DNA of 64,000 bases from Isoetes taiwanensis (Eukaryota > Streptophyta > Lycopodiopsida > Isoetales > Isoetaceae), in assembly GCA_021234155.1 (NCBI GenBank), contig JAJEKV010000034.1, forward strand, positions 4,315,781-4,379,780. Direction: 5' to 3'. The notes beneath the pieces are model-generated. The model made no database searches. It was not told the origin of the DNA and saw only the letters and a program-made list of their open reading frames with translations. Below, piece by piece: positions 54,561-64,000 of the stretch. A program made the position numbers and the translations under genes. How positions within the stretch are numbered: the stretch's first letter is position 1; each line of letters opens with the position of its first letter.

Positions 54561-54960
54561 GGATTGAACCCTTTTCCTTGTTATGTATAAACATGTATTA
54601 ATATGCTTTAACTTCTAATGTACTGTTATTACCATAATACTTCAAGCTTCAAATTTGTATGTTCTTGTAATGTTTAAACAATTCATCGTAACCTTGTAAA
54701 TTGAGTTTTCACTTGATTTCTTCTATTGGTAAGATGATTAACATAGAAATATCATAATAACAAGTGACTTTGAATAACAAACATGTGTGACTAATTCTTG
54801 TAGCCATAAACATCGGCTCTGGCTCTTAAGGTTAGGGCAGGCAACATAACTGGCAGCCAAGGAACCTCTTTAGTTGAGAGCAAGGCGAAGAAGATAACAT
54901 GTATGCAGAAACCATTAACAGGAGACTGGTGCAAATGCACAATTAGGTGGGACAACTGGT

Positions 54961-55115
54961 GCAATGGGCCACGTCGCTCATGCGTGCCTAAGAGTGTGGA
55001 CCGATGCCGCTGTGACGTCCCCTGCTCGTATACGATGTCCCCCACGTATAGATCTGGAGTTCATCCCTCCTGTCAAAGCAAGCCCGCTAATGCGAGGTCG
55101 TCTCCCTCATGGTAT
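54961..55115 (-). mobile_element. Remnant of a family A element: leader, primer site and truncated LTR
   Basis: 55011 starts TGTGACGTCCCCTGCTCG, against TGTGACGTCCCCTACTCG at the corresponding end of the A' LTR, with a further match GGAGTTCATCCC near 55066. To its left, minus strand GCGGCATCGG occupies the primer-site position of element A (GTGGTATCGAG) and leader-like sequence goes on to 54961. The LTR is cut off after ~105 bp. Confidence 0.6.
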
Positions 55116-55979
55116 TGAGCTTTTACACTCTTCTTTATATTATTCTTTTGCAAAAAAGGCTAATTTCAAGCACATAGCTTATTCAAGCTATAAGGATGAC
55201 CCAATACCAAAAGGTCTTTAACGAAATCGGGTGATGCCAAAAGCTCCGATCTATAGCTCTAATACTCATTCCATTCTTATACTCGTTCGATCTTGACCCT
55301 TGATATATCGAAGGATATACCACATGCTCTAACCTTGGCCATTTGGCCAAAAAGAAGACAGAGTCAAATCCCATCTTCCACGTCAGCCTATGAATTCAAG
55401 GTCATGAGAATATCAACATTTTTTAAGACTGGGATCCATAGTCTAGATACTAAAGTAATGGAATTTTTCAAGGGGATAATGAGTTCAGTAACTAATCTTT
55501 TTCACAAGTTGGGTACCATATGAACAGATTGTCTCTCTTAACTAGTAGATCCACTTTTTCCGTGATTCAGCCATGGCATTTCCTAGACTATTAGCAAGGC
55601 CATGCAGTTCGTTCACAACATGATGGATGCAGTACCTAACCAAATTTCCAGACTTGGTGCCTATCTTTTGAGTTCAGTGAATGAGGTGATCAAGATAACT
55701 AAGAATTTCTTTCATGAAGTGAAGCATCTGCTTCTTTTTGCCTATTGTTGCATCGTTGAACTTTTTCCAAGTGGTGGCCAGTTCCATAGGCCATATGATT
55801 ACAGTAATACCGTTTTCTTTTTCTTTTTCTTTTTTTCACAAGTTGGACATCTTCTTCTTTTGCATGTTGTTGCAGTGTTGCACGTTTCTGAAATCGTGAT
55901 CTATAGAATAATTGTTGTTGTACATATGCATATTGTTTTGTCTTTATATTAACGCTTATATGTTGTGTTCTTTACTTAG
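55116..55979. other. AT-rich region; possible upstream exons of the next gene
   Basis: Plus-strand segments with helical character (MEFFKGIMSSVTNLFHKLG, 55459-55515; NQISRLGAYLLSSVNEVIK, 55634-55690) could be exons. A T-rich run is at 55810-55840. Confidence 0.3.
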
Positions 55980-56496
55980 TATGGTGGAAGAGATTCTTGT
56001 GGGCAAGAGTGCCACAAAATGCACCGTTAAACCCAAAGTGGTTTTTCATAATGTAAGTTTGCATGTATATTTTTTTTGCATTGTCAATGCTTTTGTCTTA
56101 GTATAAATAGCTCTCTAATGATGTCTTCCTCTTTCTATGCTTTTGTCGTGGTATAAATAGCTCTTTAATGACGTCTTCCTCTTTCTATGCAGGATAATGA
56201 TAGAAATATTGATGGGCAAGAACAAGAAGATAAGAATGCTAAAGACATCCAAAGAGGAGTTAGATATACTTGGTTTGGATGAAGAAGAAATCAAATCAAA
56301 TTTCAGAACTCACAAAATGTCATTGTTTTAAAAGGCTTTCTGATATTGTCTACAGAAGAAGAAAACAAGTGAATCATCTGATAGTGATAGCAGCACTAGT
56401 TCATCAAGTGCATCACATGGAAGCTACTCAAGTAGTGGAGATGAACATGAAGGACAAAATCTGAGCTATCTACATAACTCTTTAGTTTATTTTTAG
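55980..56496 (+). CDS. Three-exon gene model, C-terminal part, Ser-rich end (unknown)
   Basis: Exon 55980-56052 (acceptor TTACTTAG, donor AAT/GTAAGT): MVEEILVGKSATKCTVKPKV. Exon 56193-56258 (acceptor CTATGCAG, donor GGA/GTTAGA): DNDRNIDGQEQEDKNAKDIQ. Exon 56356-56496 (acceptor TTGTCTACAG): KKKTSESSDSDSSTSSSSAS, then HGSYSSSGDEHEGQ, stop TAG at 56494. All three join in phase, which is unlikely by chance. Poly-A-like AATAAA words follow at about 56504 and 56527. Low-complexity Ser/Asp tails like this are common in nuclear proteins and many are phosphorylated; the family is not recognised and the 5' exons are not identified. Confidence 0.45.
56088..56187 (+). repeat. 50-bp tandem duplication with TATAAATAG inside an intron
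   Basis: Units 56088-56137 and 56138-56187 differ at four positions; each has GTATAAATAGCTCT and ends CTTTCTA, the second running straight into the splice acceptor. Confidence 0.85.
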
Positions 56497-56499
56497 AAT

Positions 56500-56790
56500 T
56501 TGAATAATAAAAATGTTTTCAACTCTAAATAAAGTTTTTTGATATTTGAACCAATATGTGATGAGCAATATATTGTGGTTTTGAAATGTTGATTTTAAAA
56601 AGGACATCATCTCTCTTCCTTAGAGACACTCTCAGCTTTTATATAAATAAAATAAAAATACAAAATAAAAAACAAAAATAAATAAATAAAAGCACAAAAT
56701 GGAAAATAAAATTAAAAAACAAGAATATATAGAAAATAAAAAATAAAGTAAATTAAAAAAAGAGTAATTAAAATATTATTAGAGGTGATA
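56500..56790. other. A/T-rich low-complexity tract
   Basis: AAATAAAA-type runs at 56640-56765. Confidence 0.6.
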
Positions 56791-57275
56791 CTATTTGGCC
56801 TATCCAAATGGTAATACATGTGACACAATGGTTTGTACCATGACTATAAATGTGATACTATTAGATGCTAGTTATGACTTTAGGAATGATGTAACTTGTG
56901 ACTTTATAAGTGGCATTATAGGCAGTCATATTAGTGATGAGAGGTGCTATTATGTTTGATACTATTTACTCTACTCTCTGACCCTATATATGGTACTCTA
57001 TTTGACACTATTAATGTCATAATTTTTTACCCTTTAAATGATACTACATGTGGCACTCTTGATGACAATCTAGTTGATACTAGCCATGGTACATATGTTG
57101 ACATGATAGATGACGTTAACTATAGCACTATAGGTGGCACTAATATTGATATGAGAGTGATGGCATAGGTGGCACCATTATGTCAAGGTGGATGACACAA
57201 CCAATGATACTATTGTAGATGCTACAGACGATGTTATGAATGACGATATCAATGATGCTATTTCATCAACGAGTA
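56790..57275. repeat. Degenerate GATACTA/TGGCACT repeat
   Basis: Words such as GATACTA, GTGGCACTA and GATGAC recur about every 20-25 bp over ~480 bp; one frame (56944-57168) stays open across it, giving an Asp/Thr/Gly-rich product. Confidence 0.55.
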
Positions 57276-57371
57276 TGATCACTCATTGTATCGGTTTTTG
57301 AAAAGTTTAAAAACATGATTTTAAGTATATAAATGATGAAACTAATGATTTAGATTGCCTATTCTCTTGTA

Positions 57372-58050
57372 GTATCAGGAGCCATAGCATTGGTCAAACA
57401 CTATAAATATCATCCAGACATAAAGCATTTAGATCTGAAGGTATGTTTTGTTCGAGAATAAGTGCAATTGTCTATTCTTGGTCTATAATATTATGAGACC
57501 ACTAAACAGCTTGCAGCCTCTCATTGGGACTCCATTCAGGAAGATGAAGGTGTTGTTGGATGTTCAATCACTTCAACATTGATTTCAGCTAGTTAGAGTA
57601 CTGTTTCAGCAGGGGTGTTAGAGTTAGAAACATTATTCTAACCTAAACCCTAATCTAATAACTTAGTGGCCCAGATGATGCCACGTCACCAATAATGGCT
57701 ATAAAAGTCATTATATGATACGAAATGTTTACCTTGTTTTTCTCCAACTAAATACAAATCTATTGGCGCTTCTCCTTTTTTGCCAAGTTGCCAACACTTG
57801 TTCAATATATGAGTCTTTTGCAAAGTTTCACACTCTTATTATAGATTTAGAAGCTGCTGATACACGTGTGTCAAAGTAACATCAGGTGCTACAAATTGCT
57901 AAGTCCTTTTCTAACTTTGGCCAGGTGGAAGTTTTTGCGAGGAACATGGCAAAAAATAGAGAAGAAGCTGAAAGAATAATGAGAACTGAACTTGAGTAGC
58001 GGAAATTAATTCAACAGGAAGGAGACAAATCAATGGAAGTGTTTTAAGCT
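57372..58050 (+). pseudogene. Exon-like pieces of an unrecognised plus-strand gene with coiled-coil end
   Basis: 57372-57440 (acceptor CTCTTGTAG, donor AAG/GTATGT) reads SGAIALVKHYKYHPDIKHLD; 57513-57550 reads LAASHWDSIQEDE; 57838-58048 reads DLEAADTRVSK, LQIAKSFSNFGQVEVFARNM, AKNREEAERIMRTELE and LIQQEGDKSMEVF with three in-frame stops where Gln codons would fit. The last piece is strongly helical. Probably a decayed gene. Confidence 0.35.
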
Positions 58051-60680
58051 AGTAAAATCGCCTTTGGCGCTTCAACATCTCTTGTTTCTCTCCCCTTCTT
58101 CTTAGAGCTTATAATTTTGCCATGTACAACTATCAAATTTGCAACAACGGTGTTTGTAAAGATGAATTAGGCTAAAGCTATGGCCATTTGACAAAATTGA
58201 TAAAACATATTGATCATATAAATCATAGCTTGGAAAAAAAAATTAATGTATATAGCTTGAATTATCTATGCAACCCTGTTAAGAGTGAGGGTTTTTGCAG
58301 AATGGTATTGCCAGATGGTTTTAACAAAAATATAGAGGCCTAAAGCACCAAATTTTCTGCACATTTCCTACCCAGATCCTACAATTTTGAGGCTTGAAGT
58401 TGATGCATACAACATAAACGAAGGTAAAACCGTTATGCTCAGGGAGATTGAGTGTCGCATGTGAGGTCCACAAAACAAGCGAAAATGAAGGTTGCCAAGG
58501 TATGTAATATGATATGTAATATTGTGAGAGCCACTGGTCTTTTCTAAGAACATTACATGTCACCATATGTGTTCGAGAAAGTATATGAGAAGAGCATAGA
58601 GATTGCATATGTTGATAACAATTAAGATTATTGTAAGTGCACAGATTGGGAGGGAAGAGCTTGAGACATAACCATCATATAGATATTATGAAACCAAATA
58701 ATATGCCATGGACAAATTTTAACAAGAAGGGAAGGGTGCAATTTCAAGTGAGAGAGTTTGATACCCATCAAAAGAATGTATGATGATTGCCTTAAAATGC
58801 TAGTTTTCCCATTGCCTCTAAATGAGTGCATACAATAAATGTAGATCTACAACCACCAAGTCATAAATTGCTTCAGAAAATCTTGAACTAAAATTGTTGT
58901 TCCCAAACTGAAAAATCTTGCTAACAACAAAGTGTTCCTGTGCCACATTGTGTCCCTTTACACGAACTCAACGCTAAAATACTATTCCATCCTTTATTCT
59001 ATTATCTTCAAGTCGATACCATAAATGCCTCCATGGACTATATTAGTATGTTCAGTCTAAACGTGGAGGGAATTGAACGTAGCATTCTACTTATGCTGAG
59101 TCATGGAATGGTTCCTTCAGCCCTTTTCTTATTGAAGGTACATTCTGAGTCATAGAATGGTTTCTTTAGCCCTTTCTTATGCTGGGTTCACATGCACAGA
59201 CTGCCGCAAAACGGCTGAGTCCTTGCTGAACTTGGGCTGGGCCAAAAGAAATTCAGCCCCGTTATGAGAGTTCATGAGAGTTCAGCTGTCGCAGGATGCT
59301 ACCCGCGTGGCTGATTCAGCTGGATGTATTTGAAGCAGCACGGAATCAATAGCTTACATCTGCTGACCCAAAAGATTATCATGTGAACGACCCTTTATGC
59401 GTCGGTGTTTTATATGACCGACATCAGTTCCCCAGGACTGCCCAAATCAGAATAGCAAGATTCCTAAGTCATCTCAATCAGTATTCCTAGGACTGACCAA
59501 ATCAAAATAGCAAGATTCCTAAGTCATTTCAATCGGTTCAGAAACCACACGTTTCTCTAGATCATCATAACGTACTTCCACACATCAACTTGAAAGAGGG
59601 TGTTTTTGTGATTTCTGCAATTACAAATATAGAAACTCCTACATAAACCGCCAACACTAAGAGTGGCAATTTCAGCGTTGCATTGTCAAAATGTTGGACA
59701 TTAATAATGGGCCCAACCCCACAAGTTTAAAACCAGAGTACGAGTAACATAGAGAAGCAGAACACAGATTTTAAGGGGTGTGACAATCTTTTTGAATAAA
59801 TATTTCTTTTTTTTTGGCATAACTACATGTTATTTTTTGTTCACATAGGATCGTAACTAAGCTCTGAAACAGAATCAGAAAATGTACCACATGGCATTAA
59901 TGCGGCACATATGCAAGAAACAACTTGCACGCTTTAAGGGCCACAATCAACACTGGGAGAGCATGTACCTCCTTAGTAAATATTTTACTGGGATTTTCTC
60001 TTACTGTTTCAGTCTTCTGCCCCACACTACATGTCAATGAAAACGTTACAACCTTGAGACTAATTGAATCACCAAATTTTTTGTCATGTCTTGAGAAGAC
60101 CAAACTTCATGCAATTGCAGCCACCAACATTCTGCAAGCCAAATCATATTAGAATCATCATTTCAAACAATGTCCAAAAACAGATAATGCCCTATTTCAG
60201 ACTTTATCACATTATGACAATGTTTTTTATTAATTTTTGAGTTCAAAGCTCCTTCATCTTTCAGCTGAACTTCCTCTCCAAGAGCATTTGTCTGTTACTA
60301 CTCATTTCTGAATGGTTTTCTTAACTTTCAGACACTAAGAAGTAATCAAGCTGCCTCAAGACCTGCATCCTTTACTTGAACTACTGAGGCAATCATGGAA
60401 AACTACTGCCGATTTCACTGACAGGCAATCCTTATCAATGTTGTGAATCCGCTCATAGCTTCCAGATATTTTGATCAGTTTGCTCTCGTTCTCCAACAAT
60501 GCCACCCAAACTATATCTTCAAAATTCATTCACATAACAAATAACGAAGCTTACTACCCTTGTTCAATGGCAGCTTGCATACGTTATTCCTCTGTTTGAT
60601 GGTGGTACATGTGCACCCCATATTTAAGCCACTCCGAACTGTCAATTCACTTCTTTTTATCTTTTACATTTTGCTCACTT
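58051..60680. other. Spacer with small tandem duplications
   Basis: No supported gene. ~54-bp duplication around TGAGTCAT-GAATGGTT (59099-59190); 56-bp duplication (59433-59544). A block at 59688-59735 recurs at 63146-63195. Confidence 0.4.
59433..59544. repeat. 56-bp tandem duplication
   Basis: Two units beginning AGGACTG-CCAAATCA and containing ATAGCAAGATTCCTAAGTCA. Confidence 0.8.
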
Positions 60681-60992
60681 CTATAATGACCTCTCTGAAG
60701 CTATTGAGACCCCAACCGGGCTGACAAAAACGTTAAAGAGTTTCCATATTGAGCAGCTTGCACATGGTATTCTCTTGAAAGTTTCTAGAGTCAATCAATT
60801 ATTCTGATCAAGCAACGAGTACAACTTGCAGTTCTATTTAAAAATAAATAAACTCAACAATGGGCTTATGATTGTTTCCATAGGTAATACCACAACATAG
60901 CAGGGGTAACATTTAGCATTCCTCTATGAAAGCTTCCAGGCACATTATTGTTATTGCTAGAATGCTAAGACCTAAAAATGTTGCAGGGTTAC

Positions 60993-62576
60993 CTGACAAA
61001 AATTATGCACAATAGGATAAAGTAGAAAATGAGCTTGATAAAACGATACTTCTTCTCATATTGGAGCTGGTTGAATATTTCAGTAACATCCACAAGATAA
61101 TGCTTTCTCGAGTACCTAAAAGAGAACTATCGTAGATTAAAAAGTGGCAGTGGAGTAAAACCTAATGGCACAAAAAGTCATTTTGTGAGACAAGTAATAA
61201 CAGCGCTTGTATTGTACATAAAAAATTACTGCATCAGTGCTGTATCAAATGAGAAAAGCATATTCAAAGCCATAAGAAGCAACATATCGAAGAAGAAAAA
61301 GCAACTCACTTATAATTCTATACCCCATGACCTGCTTCCTTATGATAACCAAAAACAAGTGAGGGAACTACTTTGGAGACACCACATGAGTAAACATCAA
61401 TCGTTTCTTTACAGCATTAAATGCCACTCTGAGATTTGGTTCTCAGAGAATAAATGCTATCAACTGTGCCTTAAGTTTACAAAACAAGATGTGGGGAAGA
61501 GAAAAGGCCATACAGTCTAAAATGGAAGTAGATTAGCGGTAGATTCAGTAAAAACATCAGCCAGAATCCAAATATCAGATACGTAAATGAAAGTGCTCCA
61601 TGAATTGCGAAGTCTGGTATAACAAACTTATTGATACGTAATGTAGAGTCATATGGATTAATATAATCCAACTCGAGATCGGACAAACACAAAAGCTGCC
61701 AATAATAGATCAAGTAGTTAATATAATAGATGTGACAAATATGAAAGAAAGTTAATAAATGATTTTTTATAGAATTTACATGAGCCATATCCAACACTAG
61801 TCTACATCAATTAAGAATTTGTGCATACCTGACAAATTGAGAAAATATGAGTGGCCATATTGCTACTCTCTAAATGTGAGAACAAATCAAAAAATTCACT
61901 ACTATGGGTGAAGCCAAATGTAGTAGATAGACACCAAATAAAATTAGGATACATTTTAGGAATATGAACCTGGTCCAATCAGCCAGAGAAGGCCAATCTA
62001 GACTACTTCACAGATCTTTATACTTTGCTCTAAGCACTAAAATTTGATCATCTCCTTGAGTCCCCATCTGGCAGAGATGGCAAGAAACCAGGAATTTGTA
62101 ATATCTTAGGAATGAAACAAATGAGGTAAACAAAATATGACACATTTGAGAAAATACATAAGTTCAACCTGTACGCCAAGCCTTATAGGACTGACATGAT
62201 TCCAATATGCCAAGGTATAAGAATACAGGATCCTCTAGAATTCGGAAATAACTCCAAATAAATCACTCGAGAGTCTACCCATGCCAATTTCATCTATATT
62301 TGACTGTTAAAACTAGGATGAATTGCATGTTTTCGAAATATTAAACACAATCTCATCAAAAGAAACATAGCCATCTGATCGTTTAATAAAATTATAGCAT
62401 GGGCTGATGCCATTTTAGGTCTGGGTCTTCTAATAATTAGCATTTTGAAGCTGTTTTGTCGTGGCCCTATTTCGAATGTTCGAGATAAATAACAACTTTA
62501 CCTGATAGATAACGATGCTAAGAACTGCACATACGGCGAAGAATGACAAGATCCAAAGCAAAAGCTCCCAATCCAT
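60993..62576 (-). CDS. Cornichon-family ER cargo receptor (3 exons found, 3' end open)
   Basis: Cornichon/Erv14 proteins are small ER membrane proteins that load cargo into COPII vesicles. Exon 1, 62502-62576: MDWELLLWILSFFAVCAVLS then IVIYQ (first membrane helix), donor CAG/GTAAAG. Exon 2, 61514-61695 (acceptor TTGGCAG, donor ACT/GTATGG): LLCLSDLELDYINPYDS, the family signature (CL.DLE.DYINPYD), then a second helix and YFHFRL. Exon 3, 60993-61115 (acceptor CTTTTAG, donor CAG/GTAACC): HYLVDVTEIFNQL, the conserved (H.VDVTEIFN.L) cytosolic motif, KYRFIKLIFYFILLCIIF. All phases agree (126 codons + 2 nt), no stops. The start is the only ATG in frame. The last exon is unclear: either the frame ends at GTC AGG TAA, or a short exon follows; one candidate (acceptor at 60721, stop 60681-60683) has no homology to support it. 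Confidence 0.93.
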
Positions 62577-62667
62577 ACCCTTTTTTACGGCATGCTGCCA
62601 CTGTCAGCATTTGGGAACGTAAATGTCAAATGGGTTCAATTATGAGCCATATCTAATCGCAACTTGG

Positions 62668-62673
62668 CACGTG
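62668..62673. promoter_or_regulatory. G-box CACGTG upstream of cornichon
   Basis: CACGTGGC lies 92 bp upstream of the start codon; G-box/ABRE-type sites bind bZIP and bHLH factors in plants. A single hexamer, so weak evidence. Confidence 0.4.
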
Positions 62674-62784
62674 GCAGCCATCTTTAACGAATGTCGCCCT
62701 ATCTGTCTAAACAAATGAACTAACATACCCAAGCTCACAAGTTCAACTCTAAGTGGCTATGATTATTATATACAAGAAATTTAT

Positions 62785-62805
62785 CGCGGCGGCCTAGCCG
62801 CCGCG
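62785..62805. repeat. GC-rich perfect palindrome
   Basis: CGCGGCGGC, CTA, GCCGCCGCG: 9-bp arms in otherwise AT-rich DNA. Confidence 0.85.
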
Positions 62806-64000
62806 AACATTTCTCTTCATGAACCCTCAAACCACGTTATGCCCTATTTCTAACTTTATTTTAACTTAAGAATTTATTATGCGAAGTCTAGTCTCTACTC
62901 GTGTTGTAGTGGAAACAACGAGGATGGCAGTAGTTTTTTTTTGGTGTGGTTTAATTGTTTGCCCTATGGCTAAATTGTAACATGTATGAGCGAAGTTGTT
63001 GGATACATATGTAAAACAAAATTCTTAGCAATTCAATGCAAAAAGACATGTAAAGGCACGGGTTCCAATCTCACATGTTTAGGGACAAATTTTGTATTCT
63101 TATAGATGGGCACAAATTTCAGTACTAAGCAAGGAACCATTAGCAAATGTTGGACATTAATAACGAATCCAACCACACAGGTTTGGAAACTAAGAAATGT
63201 TCATGGCGGCCATTTTTAATTGAATAGAAACAATTTCGAAGGACTTCAGGGCTAGTATTTTTTTTGCATCTTTACATTGGTCTTTAAACATTCAGGCAGA
63301 CGACTTTAACACATCCAATTTTTTCAATAAAAAAACAGAAGCAATGTGCAACTAGATTGTTCTGACAAAGCAGTTGAATTTGGGCATCAAAAGATTGACA
63401 ACCCCGATGACATTATTTGAGAATATTCAAGTTTGGGCTGTTGAATCCACCTGCTTGTACCAAAGATGCTTGCTTGCTTCACATAAAGCACTTGAATCAA
63501 TATTGACAACACACAATCACCTTAGTTTTTGGAGGATGGCTCGTCCACCATGGGACAATGGCCATCAGAACATATCTTTTACTATTGCCCTTTATGTAGT
63601 AGCATAGTAGTCCACTACCACAGCCACATCTAAATCAGCCGTAGTTAGAATCGAGTATTCTGCATTTTGGTTGTACCACGAGTTCAGTGTCTTGTCCCCT
63701 GGATTAAGCTAATCGGCCTAAAACTTAAACATACACAGATTCCGTTGCATGAGTCACATTCTTCCTATCCCCAAACACTTTGCTTTATGTGAACAAATAT
63801 TTCTATGGGTGCAGATTAATGCATTGTCTCCAATGCTGAACGTATCTACTATTAGTCTAATTTGTGCCTGTTGGCGCCAATATGGACTCGCATCCGGAAC
63901 ATTGTGATAGATTACAGTAATAGACATGAAGCCGAGAATAAACCATTGCTTCAAATTTTAGGGTCTATACAGAACCATAATTTTAGGGTCTATACAGAAC

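Larger units (their letters stand above)
62577..64000. other. Upstream region of the cornichon gene; no other gene seen
   Basis: Holds a G-box, a GC-rich palindrome and the dispersed block 63146-63195. Frames at 63374-63607 (plus) and 63754-63954 (minus) are not supported. Confidence 0.4.

Noticed and set aside
58321-58608. Minus-strand 95-codon frame
   Set aside because: Composition like translated AT-rich DNA, no splice signals and no known motif.

Overview
The window is nuclear DNA of a land plant. The evidence is spliced eukaryotic gene structure, two lineages of plant Ty3/gypsy LTR retrotransposons (a chromovirus with a C-terminal chromodomain and an Athila/Tat-like element with a tRNA-Asp type primer site), tRNA-derived SINEs, an ALMT (malate channel) exon pair and a cornichon gene. 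I cannot name the species. Roughly the left 40 kb is nested retrotransposons; the right 24 kb is AT-rich, gene-poor DNA with small repeats and a few real exons.

Layout. 1-1582 and 14720-17250 are the two halves of a decayed minus-strand gene, apparently ending in a Ulp1/C48-like protease domain. It is split by a complete 13.1-kb minus-strand chromovirus, element A (1588-14714), flanked by the 5-bp target duplication GATGT. Element A reads, 5' to 3' on the minus strand: LTR, tRNA-Met type primer site, leader with two hairpins, TATA box, a histone H3-like gene, two more hairpins, a second TATA box, gag, protease, RT, RNase H, integrase, chromodomain, polypurine tract, LTR. The histone H3-like gene, next to a chromodomain integrase in the same element, is the most unusual thing in the window.

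17684-33116 is element B, an Athila/Tat-like unit with three LTRs in tandem that share the middle one, the whole bounded by a single target duplication, AGGAG. The right internal segment has gag-pol plus accessory reading frames; the left one lacks gag-pol, keeps only the 3' accessory part, and carries an unrelated 2.4-kb insert between two copies of a ~155-bp repeat. Element B sits inside a plus-strand reading frame of unknown nature that begins near 17563.

33122-37770 holds no recognisable gene. It runs into the 3' end of a plus-strand relative of element A (A'; 37771-38683) and its LTR (38684-40251), which is again followed by primer-site-like sequence. A small remnant of the same family lies at 54961-55115.

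Right part: two SINEs (43.6 and 45.0 kb), two ALMT exons (49754-50098), a duplicated GC-rich segment (52.6-53.1 kb), a three-exon gene model with a Ser-rich C-terminus (55980-56496), degenerate repeats (56.8-57.3 kb), and a well-supported cornichon (ER cargo receptor) gene on the minus strand (60993-62576).

One caution covers the whole left half. The retroelement frames are broken mostly by one- or two-base indels, and sister LTR copies differ mainly at CTG/CAG/CCG sites, while the single-copy cornichon exons are clean. Consensus error at methylated CHG sites could therefore explain part of the apparent decay.
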